A DNA stretch of 64,000 nt from Leptospira kanakyensis (GCF_004769235.1 NZ_RQFG01000010.1:278096-342095); one strand, 5' to 3'; counted from the first letter of the stretch, positions 1 through 9,345 are shown. Program-made: numbers and translations. Notes: a model not told the origin generated them from the letters alone.

Positions 1-1
1 C

Positions 2-319
2 TCAGTCACAACCTGGGCACTTGAAAATGTAGATCTTATCATCACCACTGGTGGGACAGGACTTGGCCCAAGAGACAATACAACCGACACAATCAAACAA
101 ATATTAGATAGCGAAATTCCAGGTGTAGCAGAAGTCATGCGCTCCTTTGGACAAGATAGAACTCCTTTTGCTATGTTGTCTCGTTCCATTGCAGGAAGGA
201 TCAAAAAATCCATTGTAGTATCGGTTCCAGGAAGTACAAATGGTGCGAAAGAAAGTATGACAGCCATTTTACCTGCAATATTTCATGCTAAAAAAATGAT
301 GCGAGGAGAAGGCCATTGA
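2..319 (+). CDS. Molybdopterin adenylyltransferase-like protein (MogA/MoaB family), C-terminal part
   Basis: This gene enters from the left edge, so its start is outside the window; the visible frame begins at base 2. It keeps the MoCF-binding signature TTGGTGLGPRDNT (encoded about 44-82), then LSRSIAGRIKKS and the VPGSTNGAKE motif typical of MogA/MoaB proteins. Members of the family adenylylate molybdopterin before molybdate insertion by MoeA. The stop codon overlaps the start of moeA, so the two are translationally coupled. In some bacteria this domain is fused behind MoaC; whether that is so here cannot be seen. Confidence 0.88.
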   Translation, partial: SVTTWALENVDLIITTGGTGLGPRDNTTDTIKQILDSEIPGVAEVMRSFGQDRTPFAMLSRSIAGRIKKSIVVSVPGSTNGAKESMTAILPAIFHAKKMMRGEGH

Positions 320-1506
320 TCTCTTACGCAGAAGCATTGGAAAAAATTCTTAAGGAATCCAGATCCTACGCAAGTGAAGAGATCGAATTAAAAGAGGCCT
401 TTGGGCGAGTTTTATCAGAAGATATTTATGCGGATCGGGACTATCCACCTTTCCATCGTTCGGCGATGGATGGATTCGCCATTTTATCTCGAGATTATTT
501 GCCAAATCAAAACTATTCATACCACAGAGAACTTTCTGCGGGAAAAAGTATGGACTTAGAGCCAGAGGAAAAAACCATCCGTATCATGACAGGGGCCCCA
601 GTTCCCGAAGGTTTCGATGTTGTGATCAAAATCGAAGATACAGTCCTTTCTGAATCAAATGGACAAAAAATAGTGACCTTTTCCTTAAAGGATGTCAAAC
701 CTTGGCAAAATATCGCCAAACAAGGTGAAGACTTAAAAAAAGGTGATTTGGTTTTATCTAAGGGAGTTGGACTTGGAACATCAGAAGTATCCATCCTAGC
801 AAGCCTTGGTAAAAACAAACTAGCAGTGGTCAAACCTCCCAAAGTTCATATCATTTCTACTGGAAACGAAGTAGTACCGGTATATACCTCTCCACTCCCT
901 TATCAAATTAGAGACTCCAATTCCTATACCGTCTCATCTATTTTATCCAAATACAAAATCCAACCGGAACTTGTTACCCATGTCCCAGATTCGGAATCCG
1001 AAATCACAAATCAAATCCAACAGGGACTTGAGGCAGATATTTTAATTCTCTCCGGCGGAGTGTCGATGGGGAGTTTGGATTTGGTTCCTGCCGTTTTACA
1101 AAAGTTAGGTGTAGAATTAATCTTTCATAAAACAGCAATCAAACCAGGAAAACCGATTTGGTTTGGGAAACGGAAAAATACAATTGTATTTGGAATGCCT
1201 GGAAACCCATTTAGTGTCCAAACCTGCTCTCGAATTTTTCTCGAACCTTTTTTAAGGAAGTCTTTCGGTCAAAATCAAATTCCTACTTATAAACTTCCTT
1301 ATTCAACCACCAAACAAAAGAAAGGTTTGTTTACAGAATTTTTTCCCGTCCGATTAGAAACAACTGACAAAACTTATCTTTCTCCTTTAACTTTCAATGG
1401 AAGTGGAGACGTTAGGGCAGGAATTACCTCCGATGGCCTTGCCATCTTCCCTAGTGAAACCTCATCCATCCAAAAGGAAGACCTCGTCCAGTTTTTGCCT
1501 TGGTAG
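316..1506 (+). CDS. moeA: Molybdopterin molybdenumtransferase MoeA
   Basis: 396 residues, the usual MoeA length. It inserts molybdate into adenylylated molybdopterin in the cytoplasm. Visible motifs in order: the N-terminal PPFHRSAMDGFA block, the MTGAPVPEGFD block with IKIEDT, GEDLKKGD, ISTGNEVV, LSGGVSMG followed by D, the KPGKP motif, and FGMPGNP near residue 300. The start is TTG at 316, overlapping the stop of the preceding gene, with AGGAGAA a few bases upstream as ribosome-binding site. It is co-transcribed with the MogA/MoaB-like gene and sits 200 bases before a nitrate-type transporter, consistent with supplying cofactor to the downstream molybdoenzyme. Confidence 0.96.
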   Translation: MISYAEALEKILKESRSYASEEIELKEAFGRVLSEDIYADRDYPPFHRSAMDGFAILSRDYLPNQNYSYHRELSAGKSMDLEPEEKTIRIMTGAPVPEGFDVVIKIEDTVLSESNGQKIVTFSLKDVKPWQNIAKQGEDLKKGDLVLSKGVGLGTSEVSILASLGKNKLAVVKPPKVHIISTGNEVVPVYTSPLPYQIRDSNSYTVSSILSKYKIQPELVTHVPDSESEITNQIQQGLEADILILSGGVSMGSLDLVPAVLQKLGVELIFHKTAIKPGKPIWFGKRKNTIVFGMPGNPFSVQTCSRIFLEPFLRKSFGQNQIPTYKLPYSTTKQKKGLFTEFFPVRLETTDKTYLSPLTFNGSGDVRAGITSDGLAIFPSETSSIQKEDLVQFLPW

Positions 1507-1526
1507 AAGGCAATCCTCCAAAAATT

Positions 1527-1541
1527 TGTACATTCCGTACA
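1527..1541. promoter_or_regulatory. Inverted repeat upstream of narK
   Basis: A perfect inverted repeat TGTAC-N5-GTACA lies in the 204-base gap between moeA and the nitrate transporter. Further GTAC-centred words occur at about 1581, 1664 and 1700. It could be an operator for the transporter, or part of the moeA 3' end; no regulator was identified. Confidence 0.3.
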
Positions 1542-1710
1542 CAGTTCTTACGGTTTTTAGTCAAAAAATTGCATTTTTCTAGTACAATTTCTAAATCAGG
1601 GAAAACTATAAGCGTAAAGTTCGATTATAAGGCGATTTAACGCATTTTAGATCAATTCGCACTCTGGTACACTTTTTGCATTATTAATCAGCATAAGGAG
1701 TACACTTCCC

Positions 1711-3066
1711 GTGACCATTACACCTCATGCGAAAGCAACTAAAATCGATTTATTCAGCCTGGCAACACCGCAAATGCGGACTTTCCACCTAACATGGATA
1801 GCATTTTTTCTATGTTTTTTTGGATGGTTTGGAATTGCTCCCCTTATGGTTTATGTGAGAGAAGAACTCTCACTCACAAAAGCTCAAGTGGGAAACATCA
1901 TCATCGCCTCAGTAGCCATTACCATCTTTATGAGATTATTTATCGGTTGGTTGTGCGATAAAATTGGACCACGGATCGCTTATACAATTCTTTTAACCTT
2001 AGGATCAATTCCTGTTATGTGCATTGGCCTTGCAGATAGTTATCTTTCCTTTTTATTATTACGATTGGCCATTGGAGCCATCGGTGCTTCTTTCGTAATC
2101 ACCCAATACCATACTTCGGTTATGTTTGCACCAAATATCATTGGTACAGCAAACGCAACAACTGCCGGCTGGGGGAACTTAGGTGGTGGGGTCACACAAA
2201 TGGTGATGCCAATCCTATTTGGTTTTTTTGTAGCATTCGGATTTACTACCGGCGTTTCTTGGAGACTTGCTATGGTAGTTCCAGGGGCTGCATTGTTTAT
2301 TATGGGAATTATTTATTACTTCGGAACCCAAGACACACCCGGTGGAAACTTTAAAGACATCAAAGAAACTTATCCTACGTTCCAAGGTGGTAAAAAAAAT
2401 TCACTGAGTAACTTCTTACTCGTCATCAAAGATCCAAGAGTATGGTTACTTTTCCTAGCTTATGGTGCTTGTTTTGGAATTGAACTTACCATCAATAATA
2501 TTGCAGCACTCTATTATGTAGACCAATTCAAATTAACTCCAACAACAGCAGGATTGATTGCTGGTCTATTTGGACTTATGAACTTATTTGCAAGAACACT
2601 TGGTGGTGCTTTTGGTGATAAATTTGGAATCAAATGGGGTCTTCGTGGAAGAGTTGTTTGGTTGTCAGCTGTCCTTGCTGGTGAAGGTCTTTGTCTCATC
2701 CTATTTTCTCAAATGACATCCCTTGTGCTTGCGATATCTTCAATGATTGTTTTTAGTTTGTTTGTGCAAATGTCTGAAGGAGCAACATTCTCAGTAGTTC
2801 CTTTCATTAATAAAAAAGCGATTGGAGCTGTGTCAGGAATAGTGGGTGCTGGTGGAAACGCAGGTGCTGTGTCTGCGGGATTTTTATTCCGAGGGGATTT
2901 GAGTTACCAAAATGCACTCCTCATCATTGGAGTGACCGTTACCATTGCAGCTTTCTTTGCATTGCTCGTTAAGTTTACAATAGAAGAAGAAAAAGAAGTC
3001 GGTGAAGAAATGAGTAAAATCCTCCCTACTGCGGGAAAGGAATCTACTTTAGCGTCAGCGACTTAA
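1711..3066 (+). CDS. narK: Nitrate/nitrite transporter, NarK/NNP family of the major facilitator superfamily
   Basis: 451 residues with about twelve hydrophobic segments. The start FHLTWIAFFLCFFGWFGIAPL is typical of nitrate/nitrite porters. Two glycine-rich nitrate-signature motifs are present: one around GWGNLGGGVTQ in the first half and GAGGNAGAVSAG in the second half. The protein should sit in the inner membrane and import nitrate or export nitrite. The start chosen is GTG at 1711, preceded by AAGGAG at about 1694. A hairpin terminator follows the gene. It lies between moeA and a molybdopterin oxidoreductase, which suggests nitrate or nitrite metabolism. Confidence 0.92.
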   Translation: MTITPHAKATKIDLFSLATPQMRTFHLTWIAFFLCFFGWFGIAPLMVYVREELSLTKAQVGNIIIASVAITIFMRLFIGWLCDKIGPRIAYTILLTLGSIPVMCIGLADSYLSFLLLRLAIGAIGASFVITQYHTSVMFAPNIIGTANATTAGWGNLGGGVTQMVMPILFGFFVAFGFTTGVSWRLAMVVPGAALFIMGIIYYFGTQDTPGGNFKDIKETYPTFQGGKKNSLSNFLLVIKDPRVWLLFLAYGACFGIELTINNIAALYYVDQFKLTPTTAGLIAGLFGLMNLFARTLGGAFGDKFGIKWGLRGRVVWLSAVLAGEGLCLILFSQMTSLVLAISSMIVFSLFVQMSEGATFSVVPFINKKAIGAVSGIVGAGGNAGAVSAGFLFRGDLSYQNALLIIGVTVTIAAFFALLVKFTIEEEKEVGEEMSKILPTAGKESTLASAT

Positions 3067-3071
3067 AAACC

Positions 3072-3106
3072 AATGGGTTTGATTTTGTAAAAAATCGACC
3101 CATTTT
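3072..3106 (+). terminator. Hairpin terminator after narK
   Basis: AATGGGT and ACCCATT form a stem extended inward by GATTTT/AAAATC with a small bulge, followed by T-rich DNA. It should separate the transporter from the downstream oxidoreductase transcript. Confidence 0.65.
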
Positions 3107-3159
3107 AAACTTGTCTTAAAAAAAACTCTCTTCTACAATTTTCCCCTTAGGAGAGAGTT

Positions 3160-5316
3160 ATGCATCAATTTCATTACCGTTCTTGTACTTTATGCGAAGC
3201 CATGTGCGGGTTACAAATCGAAACGAGTGCTGGATCCATCCTAGGATTCAAAGGTGACCCCGAAGATAAATTCAGTCGTGGTCATATTTGTCCCAAGGGG
3301 CCCGAACTAAAGAGCCTCTACCAAGACCCCGATCGAATCAAATTCCCTCAGAAAAGAACAAAATCTGGATGGGAAACCGTCTCTTGGGTGGAGGCACTTT
3401 CTGATATCGCGGTGCAATTAGTCAAAATCCAAACGAAATACGGAAACGATTCGGTTGCCATTTACAACGGTAACCCTACCGTTCACAACTATGGTTCCAT
3501 GTTATTTGGACAAAGGTTTTCCAGTAGACTCAAAACCAAAAACAATTTCTCCGCAACTTCAGTAGACCAATTACCCCACCAACTCCTTTCTTATTTGATG
3601 TTTGGGCATCAACTTCTTGTTCCCATACCTGATATTGATCATACAGATTTTTTTCTGATTTTAGGAGGAAACCCATTTGCATCTAACGGAAGTTTAATGA
3701 GTGTTCCTGATGTAAAAAAACGACTGAAAGCCATCCAAGATAAAGGAGGAAAATACGTGGTTGTGGATCCTCGGAAATCCGAAACAGCCTCGCATGCAAA
3801 CGAACATATTTTTATCAAACCAGGTACGGATGCATATTTTTTACTCGCCCTACTCCATGTTCTTTTTGCAAACAAACTAACAAAAGCAAACCCACTCATT
3901 CGAAACGAAGACTTACAAACCATAGAAGACATCACTAAAGAATACGATCCAGAACGAGTATCTAAAATCACGGGTGTTCCCACAGAGACCATCCAAAAGA
4001 TAGCTACCGAATTTGCAAAAGCAGAGTCCGCTGTTTGTTACGGAAGGGTGGGAGTATCTACACAAGAATTTGGAGCCGTATGCCAGTGGTTAATCAATGT
4101 CATAAATATCGTTACCGGCAATTTAGATAAAAAAGGTGGTGCCATGTTCACACTACCAGCCATTGATTTGGTAGGTGAAGGTTCCGTGATGCGTTCAAAT
4201 CCTGGAAGTTTTAATTCTTACCAATCCAGAGTTCGTAAACTTCCTGAATTTAGCGATGAACTTCCAGTAGCGGCTTTAGCTGAAGAAATTTTAACAGAAG
4301 GTGAAGGAAAAATTCATGCCCTTGTGACTTCGGCAGGGAACCCCGTATTGTCAACACCTAACGGAACTAAGCTTGACAGTGCTTTATCTAGTCTAGAATT
4401 TATGGTTTGCGTAGATTTTTATTTGAATGAAACCACAAAACACGCAAACTATATCTTACCTCCAACATCTGCCTTAGAACATGATCATTATGATTTGATT
4501 TTTAATGTATTTGCCGTCCGTAACACGGCACGATACAACGAACCTCTTTTCGCTCCAGAACCAGGAATGTTACATGATTGGGAAATTTTTTCTGACCTCA
4601 CCAAACGTTTGGAACTCACAAGGTCAGGTAAAGAACTTCCCAAAGAGGTGATCAAAACAAAACTAACACCCGCTAGCATCATCGATCACGCACTCAAATC
4701 AGGTCCTTATGGAAACAAAGGGACTCGTGCTATGGATATGAGTTTGGAGCTTTTAAAAAACAGTCCCCATGGTGTGGATCTTGGGCCTTTACAACCTAGT
4801 TTTCCTGAAAGATTGTATACAGAAGACAAAAAGATCCAACTTTTCCCAAAACTTTTAAAAGAGGATCTTCCAAGACTAAAAAGTAAGTTTTCTGAATGGG
4901 AAAATTTTTCTGCTGATAGATCACAGTTTTTACTCATTGGAAGAAGGCATTTACGAAGTAATAATTCCTGGATGCACAATCTTCCGAAACTCATGACTGG
5001 TAAATCACGTTGTACAATTATGATCCATCCTGATGATGCGGGTATATTAGGAATTTCTAATGAAGAAGAAGTTATAGTCGAATCTTCAGTTGGTAAAATT
5101 CGAATTCCTGCAGAAATCACTGAAGAACTGATGAAAGGTGTTGTGAGCATACCTCACGGGTTTGGACACAATCGTGGTGGAACCAATCAAAAAGTGGCGA
5201 CCGAATTTTCAGGAGTCAGCATTAACGATTTAACGGATGATCAAAGTATTGATGAATTTTCTGGAAATGCCGCGTTTAGTGGTGTCAAAGTGTTCATCAA
5301 AAAACAAAAAGTTTAA
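3160..5316 (+). CDS. Molybdopterin-dependent oxidoreductase with N-terminal [4Fe-4S] site
   Basis: 718 residues. Cysteines C9, C12, C16 and C44 (SCTLCEAMC and later HICPKG) form the N-terminal 4Fe-4S site of the DMSO-reductase superfamily. The catalytic molybdopterin domain follows, with the LGGNPFASN segment near 170, and a C-terminal dinucleotide-binding domain from about 585 (GRRHLRSNNSWMHN, HPDDAG, PHGFGHNRGGTN). In the region where nitrate and formate enzymes carry a Cys or Sec metal ligand, this one reads ATSVDQLPHQ, with no cysteine. No twin-arginine signal is seen, so it is probably cytoplasmic. The start has GGAGAG upstream. The position after narK suggests a nitrate-linked role, but the ligand region argues against a standard NasA/NapA. 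Substrate unknown. Confidence 0.88.
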   Translation: MHQFHYRSCTLCEAMCGLQIETSAGSILGFKGDPEDKFSRGHICPKGPELKSLYQDPDRIKFPQKRTKSGWETVSWVEALSDIAVQLVKIQTKYGNDSVAIYNGNPTVHNYGSMLFGQRFSSRLKTKNNFSATSVDQLPHQLLSYLMFGHQLLVPIPDIDHTDFFLILGGNPFASNGSLMSVPDVKKRLKAIQDKGGKYVVVDPRKSETASHANEHIFIKPGTDAYFLLALLHVLFANKLTKANPLIRNEDLQTIEDITKEYDPERVSKITGVPTETIQKIATEFAKAESAVCYGRVGVSTQEFGAVCQWLINVINIVTGNLDKKGGAMFTLPAIDLVGEGSVMRSNPGSFNSYQSRVRKLPEFSDELPVAALAEEILTEGEGKIHALVTSAGNPVLSTPNGTKLDSALSSLEFMVCVDFYLNETTKHANYILPPTSALEHDHYDLIFNVFAVRNTARYNEPLFAPEPGMLHDWEIFSDLTKRLELTRSGKELPKEVIKTKLTPASIIDHALKSGPYGNKGTRAMDMSLELLKNSPHGVDLGPLQPSFPERLYTEDKKIQLFPKLLKEDLPRLKSKFSEWENFSADRSQFLLIGRRHLRSNNSWMHNLPKLMTGKSRCTIMIHPDDAGILGISNEEEVIVESSVGKIRIPAEITEELMKGVVSIPHGFGHNRGGTNQKVATEFSGVSINDLTDDQSIDEFSGNAAFSGVKVFIKKQKV

Positions 5317-6389
5317 TGGGAATTTTTGTTCTGTAAAAATGAGAGGTAGGCCCTTCTACCTCCTAACAGCGAATATATTTCATTTATATTTCGAAAATAG
5401 GACAAAGCCTTTTTTGATCGAATCCCTGTTTCACAAATAAAAACCACTGTCGTATCTTCCGGAAGTTCAGGAAGATACCCCTGTTCCAATTGGGAAAGTG
5501 GTATTAAAATGGTATCTGGAATTGGGTGAGATTTCGTTTCATCATTTTCCCGAACGTCAATGAGAAGTGTTTTTCCTTTTTTCTGAAGATCGACAAACGC
5601 GATTGTTTCAATTTCTTTTTCATCCCTACTCTTATTAGTTTCTTTCTTACCATGACCACAAACAGGACAATCGGGAAGAAGATCCACTTTAGAAGGATAC
5701 AGTAAAGGTGGATTCCATTCCAGAAAATAAATAGAACTTAAATCTGTCGCCTTTGGATCCAAAAGATACTGCAATGCCAAAGAAGATTGATAAGTTCCTG
5801 CAAGAGCTGTTTGGACCCCCAAAACCCCTCCCACACTACAATTCATAGTGTCTCCTTCTTCTAAGTTAGGAAACAAACAACGGTAACATGGTTGCCCCTT
5901 TCCTGAAAAAATAGCAAACTGGGCACTCGTACGAAACACAGAGGCTGTCACCAAAGGAATGGATTTTGAAACACAAAGGTCATTGATCAGATACTTTGAG
6001 GATATGGTGTCAGTACAATCCAAAACAAGATCCCATCCATCGAAACGTTCTGGTATTGTTGATTCAGAGATCAGTTCAAAAAAACATTCCACTTGTAACC
6101 AAGGGCAATGTTCTAACAAAACCTTGGAAACCACCTCAGTTTTAGGTAATCCAACATCTTTGAATGTAAACAATGTTTGGCGATGGAGGTTAGATACTTC
6201 TACACGATCAAAATCGATAAGACCAATCCGACCGATGCCCCCAAGGGCAAGTTGTAATGCAGCAGGGCATCCAAGCCCCCCAAGTCCAATGATGAGGACA
6301 GAGGAGTTTTTCCATTTTTTTTGACCGGCGGAACCGATTTCAGGAACTTGAATTTGGCGTTGGAAGAATGATTCCTCTTCTATACCCAT
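5313..6389 (-). CDS. MoeB/ThiF-family adenylyltransferase with C-terminal rhodanese domain
   Basis: 358 residues in two parts. Residues 1-250 are an E1-like adenylyltransferase: nucleotide loop GLGGLG at 35-40, a zinc site of C168, C171, C241 and C244, and a cysteine in TMNCSVGG at 184. Residues about 262-355 are a rhodanese domain with a candidate persulfide cysteine C319 in FICETGIRSKK. Such proteins activate the C-terminal glycine of MoaD or ThiS and help load sulfur. Next to moaD, the natural partner is MoaD (7464). It converges on the oxidoreductase gene with a 4-base tail overlap. Confidence 0.9.
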   Translation of the reverse strand: MGIEEESFFQRQIQVPEIGSAGQKKWKNSSVLIIGLGGLGCPAALQLALGGIGRIGLIDFDRVEVSNLHRQTLFTFKDVGLPKTEVVSKVLLEHCPWLQVECFFELISESTIPERFDGWDLVLDCTDTISSKYLINDLCVSKSIPLVTASVFRTSAQFAIFSGKGQPCYRCLFPNLEEGDTMNCSVGGVLGVQTALAGTYQSSLALQYLLDPKATDLSSIYFLEWNPPLLYPSKVDLLPDCPVCGHGKKETNKSRDEKEIETIAFVDLQKKGKTLLIDVRENDETKSHPIPDTILIPLSQLEQGYLPELPEDTTVVFICETGIRSKKALSYFRNINEIYSLLGGRRAYLSFLQNKNSH

Positions 6390-6521
6390 AACCTAAGAGA
6401 AGAATGAATGATAATTCGCAAGCAAGGAGAAATTTTAAATTTGCTAAAATAGTTTAATATCCGAAATGATCTTCCTATTTTTGTTTTCAACCTAGAAAAG
6501 AAGATTAAACTAGACTTTAAG

Positions 6522-7463
6522 GTGAATGAGGAAAATAGAAAATTTGAAGTGCTTCGGGTGAGTATCCTTTCTCACTGTAGTTTCGCCTGCGTCTATTGTG
6601 CTCCAAAAAATAAACCTGACCAAACCAACTTCTTTCCTAAAGTTAACTACTTAAGCCCGGAACTTTTAGAATCTAAAATTATAGCATTACAACCACATAT
6701 CCAAATCAAAGAAGTCCACCTAACAGGCGGTGAACCCACACTTCATAATAACCTAATCCCTTTGATAAAAAAATTAAAAGACCTTTCTATCCGGGAGATC
6801 GCTATTACCTCCAATGGTTTTTTTGAAGATGGATTGATTCACGAAATGAAACTAGCTGGCCTCACCCGAATGAATTTTTCTTTAGATAGTTTCTCACAAA
6901 TTGGATTTGAGAAATTAAGTGATCGCAAACTTCCTGTAGAACGTTTGTTCCAAAGAATTCTAGAGGCAAAAAATATTGGTTTAGAAGTCAAAGTCAACTG
7001 TACAGTTTTAAGAGGATACAATGATTCAGAAATTTTAGATCTTCTTGGCTGGTCAGGAGAAAATGGTATACCCATTCGTTTTTTGGAATTTATGAAAATG
7101 GGTCCTTTGCAGGAAGAACATTCCGATTGTTTTTATTCAGCAGAAGAAATCCGTGAGACCATTCGTCTTAAATATAATTTTTCACCTCACCTCACGGCTT
7201 CAGATTCCACTGCTACTTATCATATCACAGATAACGGCTATTTGTTTGGGATAATAGCAAACCATACCGAACCATTTTGTGATGGATGTAATCGTTTGAG
7301 GATGGATTCTTTAGGTAGAATTTACGGATGTTTGAGTGACCAAACTTCTTTCGACATCCCTTCCGAAACATCAGAAGTTGCAATGGTTTTAAAACAAGCA
7401 ATGGATACAAAAAAAAAGAAGTTCACTGGTTCTGGACTTTCTATGAAATACATTGGAGGATAA
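6522..7463 (+). CDS. moaA: GTP 3',8-cyclase MoaA (radical SAM)
   Basis: 313 residues. It catalyses the first step of Moco synthesis, GTP to cyclic dehydro-GTP, acting with MoaC. The radical-SAM cluster cysteines are C19, C23 and C26 (HCSFACVYC), followed by TGGEPTLH. The second, C-terminal cluster is C253, C256 and C270 (CDGCNRLR through GCLSD). The protein ends in the conserved GG that MoaA needs for activity. The chosen start is GTG at 6522; no clearly spaced ribosome-binding site is visible and no in-frame ATG lies nearby upstream. It heads the tightly packed moaA-moaD-moaE-mobA operon. Confidence 0.95.
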   Translation: MNEENRKFEVLRVSILSHCSFACVYCAPKNKPDQTNFFPKVNYLSPELLESKIIALQPHIQIKEVHLTGGEPTLHNNLIPLIKKLKDLSIREIAITSNGFFEDGLIHEMKLAGLTRMNFSLDSFSQIGFEKLSDRKLPVERLFQRILEAKNIGLEVKVNCTVLRGYNDSEILDLLGWSGENGIPIRFLEFMKMGPLQEEHSDCFYSAEEIRETIRLKYNFSPHLTASDSTATYHITDNGYLFGIIANHTEPFCDGCNRLRMDSLGRIYGCLSDQTSFDIPSETSEVAMVLKQAMDTKKKKFTGSGLSMKYIGG

Positions 7464-7706
7464 ATGAAAATCCAACTCCTATCTTTTGCAGCACTAAAAG
7501 AGTTTTTTCCCTCTAAACAAGATTTAAGTTTGGAGGGAATCAATACAGTTTCCGATTTAAAATCTTATCTCCTTGGTTTAAAACCAGATGCCGAAAAACT
7601 CATCAAAATCAGCCGTATTTCGGTTAATCAAACGATTGCCAAAGATTCAGATTTGATTACCGAAGGCGCGATTGTGGCACTACTTCCTCCATCAAGCGGT
7701 GGTTAA
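7464..7706 (+). CDS. moaD: Molybdopterin synthase small subunit MoaD
   Basis: 80 residues, ubiquitin-like, ending in SSGG; the terminal diglycine becomes the thiocarboxylate sulfur donor for molybdopterin synthase. ALLPPSSGG at the end is the classic family signature. The ATG follows directly on the moaA stop, with GGAGGA inside the moaA tail as ribosome-binding site. It works with MoaE (next gene) and is activated by the MoeB-rhodanese protein encoded at 5313-6389. Confidence 0.95.
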   Translation: MKIQLLSFAALKEFFPSKQDLSLEGINTVSDLKSYLLGLKPDAEKLIKISRISVNQTIAKDSDLITEGAIVALLPPSSGG

Positions 7707-8141
7707 ATGGATACAAAATACAAACATATTACTGAAGAAAAATTAGACCTACCTTCTCAATTCCCTCCCCTTCCCAGTATGGGCGGATATGTACTTTTTG
7801 CAGGTATTGTCAGAGACATCAATGAAGGAAGGCAAGTCACACATTTGGAATACGAAGCATATTCTGAAATGGCAAACCAAATGATCGCAACCATTATAAA
7901 AGATGCATTTCAAAACTGGGACTTAGAATTTGCAGATTGTATCCATCGATTAGGAAAACTGGGACTTGGTGATGTGGCAGTCATTGTGAATACAGGAGCT
8001 GTCCATAGAGACGAAGCCTACAAAGCCAACCGGTATATCATCGATCGAGTCAAACATGAAGTTCCTATCTGGAAAAAAGAGTATTATGTAGATGGAAGTT
8101 CTGAATGGTCGAAAGGTTGTGCCCATGACCACCAACATTAA
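7707..8141 (+). CDS. moaE: Molybdopterin synthase catalytic subunit MoaE
   Basis: 144 residues, normal MoaE length. Visible family features are the GYVLFAGIVRDINEGR block, LEYEAYSEMA, the HRLGKLGLGDVAVIV segment, HRDEAYKANRYIIDRVK and VPIWKKEYY, which carries the catalytic lysine region. It converts cyclic pyranopterin monophosphate to molybdopterin with MoaD. The start follows the moaD stop without a gap, and the end overlaps mobA. Confidence 0.95.
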   Translation: MDTKYKHITEEKLDLPSQFPPLPSMGGYVLFAGIVRDINEGRQVTHLEYEAYSEMANQMIATIIKDAFQNWDLEFADCIHRLGKLGLGDVAVIVNTGAVHRDEAYKANRYIIDRVKHEVPIWKKEYYVDGSSEWSKGCAHDHQH

Positions 8142-8742
8142 TCCAACCTTTGTCATTTTAGCAGGTGGACAAAGTGTACGAATGGGGGAAGACAAAGGAT
8201 TTGTTCCTATTGGGATAAATTCCAATTTCCTTGTTTTTCTTCTAAAAAAATTAGAAAAATTTAGTACATCTATTTATATTTCACTTAGACAAAAACAAAT
8301 AGAAAATTACATAAAACATACAAACGAAAAATTTATCATTCAGGATAGAGAACTATCCATCAAAGGCCCATTAAAAGGAATCATTTCTTCTTATTTACAT
8401 TTAAAAGAAAAAAACCAGATAGGAGATTTTATTTTTTTCCTACCGATAGATATTCCTTATATAGAAGAAAAAACCATCCAAAGACTTTTGGAAACATACA
8501 ACTCTAACCCAAAACCAATCTCTGGAATTTTTTACACCCAAGGGAAGTCCTTAGAACCTTTATGTGCGATTTATTCGAAAAAAATATTGTCACAATGGGC
8601 AGAGTCTTTATCTCTCCCAGGACTTCATGAATTTTCATTACAAAAACGAATTTTATCTTTGGATCCAAAACCAATTTTAATAACTCTTCCCTCAGACGAA
8701 AAAAATTCTTTCAGAAATATTAATTCAAAAGCAGAACTATAA
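8125..8742 (+). CDS. mobA: Molybdenum cofactor guanylyltransferase MobA
   Basis: 205 residues. The nucleotidyltransferase motif LAGGQSVRMGEDKG opens the protein, IIQD and a GPLKGI segment follow, then a LPIDIPY metal-site block, and the end NINSKAEL is typical of MobA. It attaches GMP to molybdopterin to make the dinucleotide form used by DMSO-reductase-family enzymes such as that at 3160. I chose ATG 8125, which has AAAGG upstream and overlaps moaE by 17 bases; an earlier ATG at 8092 would give an N-terminal tail with no family match. Confidence 0.9.
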   Translation: MTTNINPTFVILAGGQSVRMGEDKGFVPIGINSNFLVFLLKKLEKFSTSIYISLRQKQIENYIKHTNEKFIIQDRELSIKGPLKGIISSYLHLKEKNQIGDFIFFLPIDIPYIEEKTIQRLLETYNSNPKPISGIFYTQGKSLEPLCAIYSKKILSQWAESLSLPGLHEFSLQKRILSLDPKPILITLPSDEKNSFRNINSKAEL

Positions 8743-8754
8743 AGGAAATTATCA

Positions 8755-9345
8755 ATGAACTACTTTAAAAGAAAAAAGAATTGGATCTTTGATATGGATG
8801 GAACCTTAACCATTGCAAACCATGACTTTGAAGCCATTAAACGCGAGTTAGATATTCCTCTAGATATAGACATACTTACTTCCTTGTCAAAATTAACAAA
8901 GGAAGAAGCAGAGAGAAAACACACCCAATTAAACAAAATCGAATTAAAAATTGCAAAAACTTCACTGCCATCTCCAGGTAGTTTTGAATTGTTGCAAAAA
9001 ATCAAAACTGAAAAAAATCAAATAGGAATCCTAACAAGAAATAGTTTTGCAAACTCTATTGAAACATTGAAAGTTACTAACTTAATGGAATATTTCCATC
9101 CAGATTTTATCTTTTGCCGGGAACGAGCTCTACCCAAACCAAACCCGGAAGGAATTTTTAGACTTATGGATCTATGGAAAGCAAATCCCACCGATACCGT
9201 AATGATCGGTGATTATGTTTATGATTTAGATGCCGGGAAAGCTGCGGGCGTGGATACCATTTACATTGATCCCACTGGATCATTTCCATTCAAAGAATCC
9301 GCAACTCATTGCGTCAAAGAATTAGGCGAAATCCTAAACCTATAA
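8755..9345 (+). CDS. HAD-superfamily phosphatase
   Basis: 196 residues. The nucleophile motif is IFDMDGTLT (D13 and D15), motif II is ILTRNS, the lysine is in LPKPNPEG and motif IV is MIGDYVYDLDAGKAAG. The layout with a small helical cap resembles phosphoglycolate-phosphatase or beta-phosphoglucomutase-like enzymes; the substrate cannot be told. It begins 12 bases after mobA with AAAGGA upstream, so it is probably the last gene of the Moco operon, although no role in Moco synthesis is established. Confidence 0.85.
   Translation: MNYFKRKKNWIFDMDGTLTIANHDFEAIKRELDIPLDIDILTSLSKLTKEEAERKHTQLNKIELKIAKTSLPSPGSFELLQKIKTEKNQIGILTRNSFANSIETLKVTNLMEYFHPDFIFCRERALPKPNPEGIFRLMDLWKANPTDTVMIGDYVYDLDAGKAAGVDTIYIDPTGSFPFKESATHCVKELGEILNL

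Noticed and set aside
8092..8124. Upstream ATG as start for mobA
   Set aside because: It would add 11 residues from within moaE that do not match the family; ATG 8125 has AAAGG upstream and leads directly into the MobA motif.
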